Source: Porogramme epimiltina (Eukaryota > Basidiomycota > Agaricomycetes > Polyporales > Polyporaceae). Taken from it: a DNA stretch of 31,288 nt. Of the stretch, positions 22,278 to 31,288 are shown in pieces. Below the pieces are notes generated by a model. It was not told the origin of the DNA, searched no databases, and worked only from the letters and a program-made list of their open reading frames with translations. The stretch spans positions 1 through 31,288 of the forward strand of contig FTLJ01001073.1 of NCBI GenBank assembly GCA_900155495.1, written 5' to 3'. Within the stretch, counting starts at the first letter, position 1, and each line of letters opens with the position of its first letter. The position numbers were made by a program, and so were the translations under genes.

Positions 22278-25200
22278 TCAAGAGCTGGGTGGTAGGTGGT
22301 AAGCCGTAATGTTATTGAAGCGCGAAAAGGGAATCTTCGAACCTTTGAGCTCTTCCGCCTCCTCACGTTGTTCATAGTTGAGAACCAAACGCTTCAAGTG
22401 CTGCTGTTCAACTTTGTCTTGCATCTGAGCCGTGCGAGTCTGGACGGCCAACGCAGACTCGGCAGGGATAGCGATCTGGCGCGTCTGTTGCTTGTTCCCG
22501 CGTTTAGTGAACAGGGTGAAGTTCATCATGCTTGAGTCCTGGGGGCCCGACGCGCCCGCCTCGCCGTCTTCGTCATCATCGACCTTTTGCTTCTTGCGCA
22601 TGACCGGAGGTGGCAAAGTTGTATCCCAAAGGGCCAACGCAGTCTTCTTGTCGACTTTCCTAGACTCCGCCGACGTATCAGTGACGAGCTTAGCAAGCTC
22701 CTTCGCGAAGTCTGCATCATCTTCGTCTGTAGGGCCGAGGTTCTCGTGGATAGATGAGGACTTGAGCAGGACAGCTTCGGGAGACGGTGCACGTTCATCA
22801 ATCTGTCCATCACGTTAGGACGTATACCACAGAATATTGTCGGCACGGCTCACCGGGGAATCAGGCTGCAATCTGTCGTCTTCCTCGTCGTCATCTTCTC
22901 TTCGCACTTTATCCTCGTCGTCATCGTCTCCCCCGCTATCTTCTCCACTGTCATCACCGCCATCCCCGGCATCTTCCATATGGACTGCGGGAAAGGTTGG
23001 CAACAAAATCTCCGACAACAGGAAGACGGGGACGTACCTCCGGCGTTCAGATACGCGGTGTTGAACATATCGTCGACCGCCGCAGCAGCCTCTTCGAACG
23101 TCTTGTACAGCACCAGCTTAGGCCTCGCAGCCTATACATTGTCAATGTGAGTTTGCGTGCCTCAATGACAATCCACTGGCTCACCTCGAGAGAGTCCGAT
23201 AGCATGAAGTCAACGTCCATGGGTAGGGGTTGCTTGCATAGGACGTATAGTTGGAAGAACACAAGGAAATTGTCCAGCTTCTTTTGCTGCGAACCACGGT
23301 CGAAGCACATTCCGCAAGTGTCGAGCAGCACACACACGAGCCGAACCCGGAAGAAGTCGTCGGGCATGTCGACCGTGCATGCCTGACCGGGTAGCGGGCG
23401 TCCCTCCGCTAGTGCAGGCACCGTGAGCACATGCACGAAGGCTAAGAGTCACGCGAAGGGTCACTCACGATGTCCGAACGTGACGAGAGTCCACAGCGTG
23501 TCGAAGATAATCCCGCTACTGATCAGGCGGTAGATGTACAGCTCGCCGAGGAACTTGACTGACGCGATCCGGCGCTGGTTCATGCTGTAGATGTTCGTCT
23601 CGAGTCCGCGGCGAACGTCTTCAAGGACCTGGTCGACGACGCCCACGGAGAACGCGGGGTGGTACCGCTGAAGGTCGTACGTAAGCATGGCGAGCAGGGA
23701 GATGTGCCCATACTTGAGCTTCCATGGCTTCGTGAAGACCTTGTGTAGTGTCCGCAGGACGACCGCGTCCGTCCAATCAAGCTTGCGCAGCAGCTTGAAG
23801 ACCTTGTCTATCGTCTTCTTCGTCAGGACATCGTAAATGAGGTGCCGAATGAAGAGTTCCATGGGCGTGCGTTCCTTCACTTGGCGTGCGGCACGTTCTG
23901 GGGGATTGCACTGCGGTATGCGCGTCAGTTTCAGGGTCATACACTCATTCGTCACGGATAGATACCTGATAGTATGCGTTTTCGAGCAGAAGAAGCTGCC
24001 TCTGATCGAAGTGCTGCATGCTCTGTTTCCTGCGCATGAGCTCGATCATCTTGCCGAAAGGCTCGCGCGTGTCTTCGCTCCTGAGCAGGAACCTCCCGCA
24101 GCCCTCCAGGAGCATGGCCAGATTCTCGACATTCGTGCCGGAGAAGTCGTCGAGGCAGACCTTGAACATGTGTAGAATGACGTGCGCGGGGACAACGCGG
24201 AACTTTGTGAGGTTGGAGAGGAATGTAATGTTACGCATCCGAACTTCGGAAAGCTCCTTCACCACGTTCTTCTTGCGCTGCAGGTAACGGAACTCCTCGT
24301 CCAGCTAGACAGTACCCCGTTAGTCTCGTCGATACGTAAGAAAGGACCGCACTTACCGAAGCCACAATCTCAGTTCCCACGTCAGGCATGTACTGGTTGA
24401 GAATGGCTATGAGCCGCGAGTAGTGGGGCAATAGATCCGTGCGGTTCTTCGGAATCTGGCTCATGAACTTGACTAAACGTTTCCTGGCGGCCTTGGAGTT
24501 CAGGAAAGCAAAATCGACGGCCGCCTGGTCGATAAGCGTCCGGTTAGTTGCGTCCGGGAGGCGGACAAGCAGCGCAGTAAGGAGTTGAGACGGCCCTTGA
24601 GGCGCCATCTGTGGGGTGTTAGTGGGCGATTCCTTTGGCGTTCCGGGAGTCGGGGTTGGGACGCTGACGACGGTCATCAGCCGGCAGTCCATATATACTA
24701 GGATCGAAAATGCATACTCGTCTCCCTCATCTCCCTCATCGCTGTGCTTGCCATTGGTGATGGGGACCCCATCCCCATCGATCTTCATCTCAGCAAGTTC
24801 TTCCTCGAGTTTGCGCACCTCTTCCTCCACCCGCTCCTTCTCCTGCCTTTCCTTCTCCTTCCCGTCCTCCCTGTCGTCGTCGACATCGCCTTCCAACCCG
24901 AGGACGCTTCGCGGCACATAATCCTTGAGATCGGGTATTTCCTCGAAGAAACGTCGCTCTTCTTCGTCCTCCCACTTTCCTGCGCCTCCAGCAGACTCAT
25001 CGTCGCTTCCCAGAAGGCTAGAACCCGTGTTCGACCCGATCTGGATCGACTCGGATTTCTGGGATGCACTCTTGAGAGTCGGCATTGGTAGATATAGTTG
25101 CTCCGAAAGACTGCGACGCTTTTTCAGTGCAACGTGGGGTCCATTCCAGCGACATGACGCACCTTTGACAACTCGCAAGGAGCTTCTCGTAACTCTTCGT

Positions 25201-26404
25201 CATCTTCTCATACGCTTGCTGCCTGTCCTCGAAAATCTCTCCGGAGCGGATATATGCTTCATGGTTCCGCCGATCCTGTTCTTGCAGACGCTAATATGCC
25301 CACTCCCTCAGCTCTGGTCCGAAGATAGGCTACTGCGATGGTCCCACTTACGTTGTGCTCAATCACCAGCTTCTTAGAAACGTTGTCAAAGTACCCTTCG
25401 CACATCTTCTTGAACCTATCCCGAATCTCCTTCTCCACTAGCTCCTCACTCTCGTTCGTGAGTGTGGGGAACACGTCATTGGCCTGCGCAGCTTCTTCGC
25501 TTGCGGTCCCAGAGAGTGTTCCGGGTTCGGAGGTCGCCGAAATTTGCCTTGAGGACGTCGGAGGAACGATGCCGAGATAGGGACGAGAGTAGGACTTCAG
25601 AAAGACCAGGAGGAGGGGTAGAGAGGATAGAGAAGGGTCATTTGACAACTGAGAAAGAGAGATGAGGTCGTGTACGATGCACGAAAATGGCTAAAACGCA
25701 CTAGGTCCCGCACGGCCTTCATGATCCACTCCCCACCACTCCTCTCCGGCCCATCTCTGATGATTCCAACAAGGGCGAGTTCGGCGCATACCCGTAGAAC
25801 GGGACGCTGGCGGGATACTCGCGTCGAATCCTCTTTTTCTCGCTGTTCCGGGGAGAGTGCGGCAAGCGCGGCGCGGGAGGGCGGTGCAAGGGCAGCAGAG
25901 ACGGATGAGACGATGCCCGGGGTGAACGCCTTGGGGAATCGACGATGTAAAGCGGATATGATCTGTGCAAAAGGATATGCCGAGTTGAACGGCGGTCTGC
26001 GAGGAAGCAGTGTGACTTTAGGACTCACCTCGACCGCACTCCATACGTCCTTCTCTGTCTTGCACCGCAAGATGCCTTCGGCCGCCGCCCCGACTATCTC
26101 GTCCACGTACTTCTCGAGAGACAGAGAGTCTATATCCTTGAGGATCTGATCGCGATTCTCTACGCCTGCCGACTGGCGCATGCGTTTGATCAACGCGGTG
26201 TGCCTCTTCAGGGATGAATCGAGTGCCTTGGACGGCTCTGAGAGGATGCTCCAGCATTCCACCTACAGACAATATCACGGGCTAGAAACACGCACCTTTA
26301 CCGGCTTCCTTCACATTGAGTTCCTTGAGCGCGGCGCGACGCGCGCGACGTGCCTGCTCCTCGTCCGTCCTAGGTTGTGCGGTTCCGTTGGTGGCTGGCT
26401 CCAT
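22278..26404 (-). CDS. UPF2: Nonsense-mediated mRNA decay factor Upf2/Nmd2
   Basis: Scaffold of the surveillance complex that bridges Upf1 and Upf3 in the cytoplasm. Thirteen exons keep frame and give about 1154 residues, the usual size: 26404-26315, 26262-26029, 25962-25702, 25648-25352, 25290-25163, 25110-24718, 24663-24357, 24304-23966, 23910-23469, 23408-23185, 23131-23038, 22984-22854, 22802-22278. MIF4G-1 starts near SLKRHTALIKRMRQS. MIF4G-2 holds DFAFLNSKAARKRLVKFM, and MIF4G-3 holds PMELFIRHLIYDVLTKKT and IASVKFLGELYIYRLI. An acidic stretch (GGDDDDEDKVRREDDDEEDD) precedes the C-terminal Upf1-binding region (MNFTLFTKRGNKQQTRQIAIP). A charged Glu/Lys coiled coil lies between MIF4G-1 and MIF4G-2. 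Introns are 51-66 nt. Intron 1 (26314-26263) uses the donor GTGAAG, chosen because it alone keeps phase. The ATG at 26404 is the first in that frame. Confidence 0.93.
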
Positions 26405-27611
26405 GCCGGTGGCCCAAGTCCAGTGACGCGTCCAGGCAGGCACGGGCGATGTAAGAGTCCAGAAGTGCTAGTATACAAGCAAGTGGATGATTGTGAGCGA
26501 TGGGATGCCGGGCTTACATGAGAGTTCGAGTCGACGGAGAGAGCCCGCCACCACCGGCTCCGGAACGGAGCAGCACTCGCGCCGCCTCGCCGCGCGCTTC
26601 TGGTCTGTCCCGCTTTCCCTCTCTCTCAATTAGCCCCCTGGCATCCGACGCTTCAAGCTTCACAGTCTGCACCCTGGAAGCTAACTACTCCTCACCGGGC
26701 TTTAGTCAACCGGTCGAGGGAATGCCTCAAACTCCGATCAAGAAAAGTCCGACCCAGCCGACTCGAATACGCCCGTAAAGACCTTCCACATCCTCTTTAC
26801 GCGCCATTGGGTACCTCAAATTCCATCTCTACTCGTATTATGTGATTCACGTTGATGCGACGCTGACCGGGAGGTCGGCTGTGGCGATACCGGTCACCGA
26901 GGCGAGTCGGACAAGCTTACGGGCTGGGAGCGACTCGGAGAGAGGAGAGATCGGAGGGAGGCCGACGCGAGAGGGTAAGAGGCCGGAGGTGGACGTCACC
27001 TAGTAGGTACGATACTGACGATAAAATAGAGAGTGCGAGGTGTCGACAATACGAAAGACAAGCACGCCGATCCGCGAGAGAAGGGGCGACGAAGACGCAA
27101 TGAGCTGCCCGAAGGTGACAAACAAAACTGCAATTCGACTGCTCTAAGGCAGGGATTGAATACATACACGACAGACCAAAACTGCACGGAACTGTGAACG
27201 AGCTGGTGAAACACATAGTGAACAGGCGAGACTCGGAGGGAAGGAGTGCGAGCGCGAGAATCGAGACTGGATGACGAGACCTCAGACGTCGGGATTGTGG
27301 TGCGGCGTTGTCCGGAGAGTCGCGCGCGTCAGTGCGCGCAGTCGTTTTGGATGTGGTTGCATACGGTGGCCTGGCACAATGCCGCGTATCAACGCCGGAG
27401 CTATTCAAGGCTCAAGGCAGGCCATACTGCACACTGTTTTTGACTGTAATATGGCAGTCCACGCCGATCCAATGTCGCTTGTGAAGGACATTCCCGACTG
27501 CGATGTATATTTACCAGCACTCCCGCGTACCGGCATCGGACGAACCATCTCTTCCTTTCAAACGATGGCTGCGCGGGTACATACAGGATGCGAAGCTGTT
27601 AGTATCTCCGC
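26405..27611. other. Intergenic upstream of UPF2
   Basis: About 1.2 kb without a gene I can support. A minus-strand frame at 27408-26917 has low-complexity Ser/Arg/Leu composition and no domain. The left end should be the UPF2 promoter. Confidence 0.45.
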
Positions 27612-27962
27612 ATGGACGCCCACGGATGTGCCAGCTCTGCATCCGGTCCACATACCCAGATCACGCATGACGCCGTCGCGCCACCGCTTCGCCGCTATCA
27701 GCGGCCAAGGTACGTCCTCAATACACCCGCCTTCATTCTATTTGTTCCGTTAACTATAACCCATTACAGCGCGTCTACACATGACGCCCCCTCGGGCCGG
27801 ACGTCAGGGGCGTTTGGTGTGCCGACATCCGAGCACCTCCGAGCCGAGCGAATGCTGGGTGAGACATATCCGGGCCAGAGTGCGGACATGCACAAACCCT
27901 TCCCCAGGCGGGAAGAGGAAGTCCAGCTTCGTCAGGGCGTCATTTGCGCAGTGCTGCTGTGA
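27612..27962 (+). CDS. Possible small hypothetical protein
   Basis: The frame is open from an ATG at 27612 to a TGA at 27962. It contains a plausible 60-nt intron at 27710-27769 (GTACGT..TTACAG with a TAAC branch site) that is a multiple of three, so spliced and unspliced forms stay in frame. The spliced product is about 96 residues with a charged, hydrophilic C-terminal half (SEHLRAERMLGETYPGQ, PFPRREEEVQLRQ) and ends CAVLL. I recognise no family. It lies 155 bp before the P450 start on the same strand and could instead be part of that gene's 5' leader. Confidence 0.3.
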   Translation: MDAHGCASSASGPHTQITHDAVAPPLRRYQRPRYVLNTPAFILFVPLTITHYSASTHDAPSGRTSGAFGVPTSEHLRAERMLGETYPGQSADMHKPFPRREEEVQLRQGVICAVLL

Positions 27963-28117
27963 GCGCCACCACCAGTCTGCTCCTCCCATATATCACCGCA
28001 GGGCAATGGATGAGCCCCTCACTTCCCACCAGCCCCACGTTCTCACCATTCCTTCAACTTAGCCACCCCTTCAACCTACTCTGTGCCGACATTTTCTCTA
28101 TCTTACAGCTCCCCGTT

Positions 28118-30357
28118 ATGTCTATAGTGGACTACCTCGACGAAAAGGCACCCATTCTACTCCTTGGGGTCTTGCTTGTTGCCTTTGTCCGCGTTGTGCC
28201 CATTGTGGTTAAACGCTTGTCTTCCCCTATCCGCCATCTCCCCGGGCCTCCTTCGAACAGCTTGATATTCGGTCACTTCAAACAGCTCATGGCCCAAGAG
28301 GCCCACATCCCCCGCGGATGGATTGAACAATACGGACCGACCATACGCATTTTTGGAGCTCTGAAGGTTCGCCCGAAATGGCCACCTTTCGATGTGCACT
28401 AATGTGACTAATGTGCGACGCTTCCAGCGCCCGGTACTATACTCAACCGACTTCAAGTTGCTTAACCATGTCCTCAGCCATTCCAGGGATTTCTACAAAC
28501 CTGAAGACAGTCGCAACAATCTATCAAGGCTCTTGGGCGACGGTACGTCCGGTTGTCGCAATCTTCCTGGAGCCTAAGGAAAGCTGACACGATGTTTCCA
28601 AGGGGTCCTCGTCGCCGAAGGCGAAAAGCATAGGCGGCAGGTTCGTCTCACACTTGGTCCAATAGAAGTCTCGCTGAACTCTACCCGGGAATACACAGCG
28701 ACGGGTTATGGTAGGTAGTTTCAGCATGAACAGGGTACACGCGTGATACTCAACGGACGGGACAACTACAGAACCCTGCTTTCGGACCTATGCAGGTCCG
28801 CGAACTGACACCAATCTTCCTCGAGAAGTCAGCGGGGGTACGTGACTCATGTTTTGGATGAGTAATGTTGGACATTCATGTGGAACTTTGGTAGCTGTGT
28901 GAGTACTGGAGGAGTAAAGTGTCTCTCACAGAGGGTACTGCTCGTATCAATGTCGCTGAGGGACTAAGCAAGATGACGCTTGATGTCATTGGCCTCGCAG
29001 GTGATATCGCCTTCCGGCCCTTCTTCATCCTCTACGCTTGGGCTCGCTGACCCTTTGCCACCACCCATTCTAGGGTTCAACTACCACTTCGATGCCCTGA
29101 CTGGAAAGCCCAATGCGTTTAGCAAGGCCTTTGGAGAAGTAACCACTCGGCCGCCCAAGATGGATATCTGGGCGATTTTGCGCAGCATGCTTCCTTTCAT
29201 TGTGAGTCCGATGTGTAATCCTTCTGCGGAGAGGCGGCGACCGATCTTATCTGCAGCCAGACTCTCGCGGACGCCGTATGAACAAGGCGCAGGCTGTCAT
29301 GCGTGAGATCGGCATGGGCATCCTCAAACAGAGGAAGGCGGAACTTCTGAGCACCGGCTCCGTGGAGAAGAAGGACGTCCACGGCCGCGACTTACTCACG
29401 CTCCTCCTCAAGGCCAACATGGCCACCGATATTCCAGAGGACCAGCGGCTCACCGACGAAGAAGTTCTCGCTCGTGCGTTCGATCATCTTCCACAAACCC
29501 CGTCATTGACTAATCCTACGGCCCAACTCAGAGGTCCCGACCTTCCTCGTCGCCGGCCACGAGACCACAAGCACAGCGACAACCTGGTGTCTCTACGCCC
29601 TCTGCAAGGAGCCGCAAATCCAGGCACAGCTGCGCGAGGAGCTCTTCTCCGTCGACACCGACATGCCCACGATGGAAGAACTGCACGCGCTCCCGCTCCT
29701 CGACCGCGTCGTGCGCGAGACGCTCCGCCTGCACGCCCCCGTGACGGCGTCAAGCCGCGTGCCCGTCCACGACGCCGTGGTCCCGCTCGCGACGCCCGTC
29801 AAGGACGCGCGCGGAAACGTCCTGCACGAGCTCCCGATCCCCGCCGGCACGCGCATCATCCTTCCCATCATCACCATACAGACGTCCAAGCAGATCTGGG
29901 GCGAGGACGCGCTCGAATTTAGGTGGGCACACTTCCGCGTGGCCGGAGGACATTTGCTGACCGGGCGGACGCGAAACGCTGTAGACCCGACCGCTGGCTC
30001 AGCCCGCCGGAAGCGATCGCGGGCGTACCCGGGGTGTGGGGCCACCTCCTCACCTTCCTCGGGGGCCCGCACGCGTGCATCGGCTACCGCTTCTCCCTCA
30101 CCGAGTACGTACCCCCTCCCTCCCCCCTCCGTCACCCCGCGCTCTCGTCATCCAATCACCCACGCGCTGACCGGTCCCCGTTTCGCAGAATGAAGGCGCT
30201 CGTGTTCACCCTGATCCGCGCGTTCGAGTTCGAGTTCGCGGTGCCCGAGGACGACATCGCGGATATAGGCGCGTTCATCCAGCGTCCAGGCCTCCGCAGC
30301 GAGCGCGACAAGGGTGGGCAGCTGCCCCTCCTCGTGCGCCCCGTGAAACGCGGGTGA
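28118..30357 (+). CDS. Cytochrome P450 monooxygenase
   Basis: Microsomal haem-thiolate monooxygenase. Eleven exons join in frame to about 536 residues: 28118-28366, 28428-28542, 28603-28640, 28699-28710, 28772-28837, 28895-29000, 29074-29201, 29257-29473, 29532-29922, 29985-30104, 30189-30357. An N-terminal membrane anchor ([20 protein letters not shown]) is followed by the proline hinge LPGPP. The oxygen-binding I-helix is AGHETTS (318-324), the ExxR is ETLR (373-376), FRPDRW is the PERF-type motif, and the haem loop [10 protein letters not shown] has its ligand at Cys472. All hallmark residues are present, so it looks functional. Introns are 55-84 nt. Exon 4 is only 12 nt (RRVM). It resembles the CYP4/CYP3-like fungal families expanded in wood-decay basidiomycetes; I cannot name the CYP family or substrate. 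A reductase (CPR) elsewhere in the genome would supply electrons. Confidence 0.93.
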
Positions 30358-30963
30358 ACGCGGGTGAGCGCAGACGGTGGGCGCGAGAGCGTCGCGGGAG
30401 GGTGGCACACCTCCGCCCTGATGACGTGATAAGTTGCCGGGGCATCCTGCGTGCGCCCCCAAGCGGATTGTGCACAAGGGCGACCTGTGCTGTACGTGTA
30501 CCGGAAACGTCGCGGGCATCGTGTCGCTCATGCAGTCGGTTGGATGGACGGATGGTCCATGGCGCGGTGTTCGCAGTACGTACGTGATACAGACCCAAGC
30601 GTTTTTATTTCCACATCCACATTATACATTACAAGAGCGCGTAATCATATTTTGTTCGTTTCGTAACACGTTCAGCACAGCAGCGAGAGATACAGAGAAC
30701 ATACAGCGAAGCAGATCTGGGTCTATAGTCCGTTCGCTCGTTCAGGTTCCAAGTTCCGATCCAAAACAATAACGTTACACTCGAGAGTAGAGACGATCTA
30801 AGGTATACAGTCGTAAACGGGTGCGTTCGCGTACCCACACACACATCGAGCGGGCCTCCCGGGGCCCGCAGAGCGAGCTGGCGTTAACGCGCGCGCGGCG
30901 CACGCCCGCCCAGCGATGCACGACCAACGCGAATTTTGGTCTGCATCCGTGCGACAGCGCGGC
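30358..30963. other. Convergent intergenic gap
   Basis: The gap lies between the 3' ends of the P450 (plus) and the proline-rich gene (minus). No gene or RNA is recognised, and both transcript ends should lie here. Confidence 0.5.
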
Positions 30964-31288
30964 CTACGCACGCTGCTCGGACACAATAGGGGGCAGCCGA
31001 CCTGGGTCCGACGGCTCGCGGTGGTGATTGAGAGGGCGGTGGAGCCAGACGAGCTTCGGCGCGGGCGACGGCTCGCGCATCGCGGGGTGCATGGGCTGAG
31101 GCGCCTGGATTTCGCGCAGAGGGGGAGGCGGGGGCTGGGCGTAGATGAGTGGCGAAGGTGTGGGCACGGGAGGAGGGCCCGGGGCGGGTCCTGCTGGGGG
31201 CCCGCTGAGCTCTTGCGGGAGGACGGGGCGTGGGGGCGGGGGCGGGGGGTGGATCATCGCTGGGGCGGGCGGCTGGGGGTGGGGGCGG
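30964..31288 (-). CDS. Proline-rich protein, C-terminal part cut by window edge
   Basis: The minus-strand frame is open from the right edge of the window to a TAG at 30964-30966, giving about 108 residues. Composition is strongly Pro-rich with polyproline runs (HPPPPPPRP, YAQPPPPPLRE), then PMHPAMREPSPAPKLVW, and it ends LPPIVSEQRA. The high GC of this strand inflates proline codons, so a chance frame is possible. However, the non-proline end (KLVWLHRPLNHHREPSDPG) is less biased. The family is unknown. Such tails can bind SH3 or WW domains. Confidence 0.5.
   Translation of the reverse strand, partial: RPHPQPPAPAMIHPPPPPPRPVLPQELSGPPAGPAPGPPPVPTPSPLIYAQPPPPPLREIQAPQPMHPAMREPSPAPKLVWLHRPLNHHREPSDPGRLPPIVSEQRA

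Noticed and set aside
26917..27408. 163-codon minus-strand frame upstream of UPF2
   Set aside because: Composition is low complexity, no motif is recognised, and other frames are also open here.
15474..30357. Secondary-metabolite cluster joining the monooxygenase and the P450
   Set aside because: No synthase, transporter or cluster regulator is present, and two housekeeping genes separate the enzymes.

Overview
This window looks like nuclear DNA of an Agaricomycete (Basidiomycota), possibly a polypore-type wood-decay fungus. The genes are broken by many short introns, mostly 46-84 nt with GT..AG ends and CTNA-type branch sites. The gene content fits: a CCKDW-type F-box protein, a BTB family ending in KR(T/M)(I/V), a microsomal P450 with many exons, and a salicylate-hydroxylase-like monooxygenase. 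The species assignment is inference. All exon models were built by hand from splice signals and reading-frame phase; there is no transcript evidence.

Layout. 0.93-3.43 kb (minus): an F-box protein fused to a WD40 propeller. 4.0-4.23 kb (minus): a frameshifted relic of the same F-box N-terminus. 4.6-5.86 kb (minus): a mitochondrial carrier (SLC25 type) that appears to be a pseudogene, with a broken splice donor, a broken acceptor, a lost PxD proline and a 5-bp duplication. 5.9-9.2 kb: no gene I can support. 9.19-15.13 kb (plus): three tandem paralogues of a BTB/POZ-domain family with the same intron positions and the same 12-nt terminal exon. 15.47-17.04 kb (minus): a FAD-dependent aromatic-ring-hydroxylase-type monooxygenase, with a 10-bp-periodic GACGCGAACA repeat array and inverted copies 130-240 bp upstream of its start. 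17.67-21.57 kb (minus): a Rad26/ATRIP-type DNA-damage checkpoint protein. 22.28-26.40 kb (minus): the nonsense-mediated-decay factor Upf2/Nmd2. 27.6-27.96 kb (plus): a weak small hypothetical gene. 28.12-30.36 kb (plus): a cytochrome P450 with 11 exons, one of them 12 nt. 30.96 kb to the window edge (minus): the C-terminus of a proline-rich protein.

The window mixes two single-copy housekeeping genes (ATRIP/Rad26 and Upf2, head to tail) with a fast-evolving accessory part (F-box, BTB, carrier relic, monooxygenase, P450). The genes do not form one evident pathway. The monooxygenase and the P450 are both oxidative enzymes but are separated by the housekeeping pair, so a biosynthetic cluster is not supported. 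I found no CRISPR, intact transposon, rRNA or convincing tRNA.
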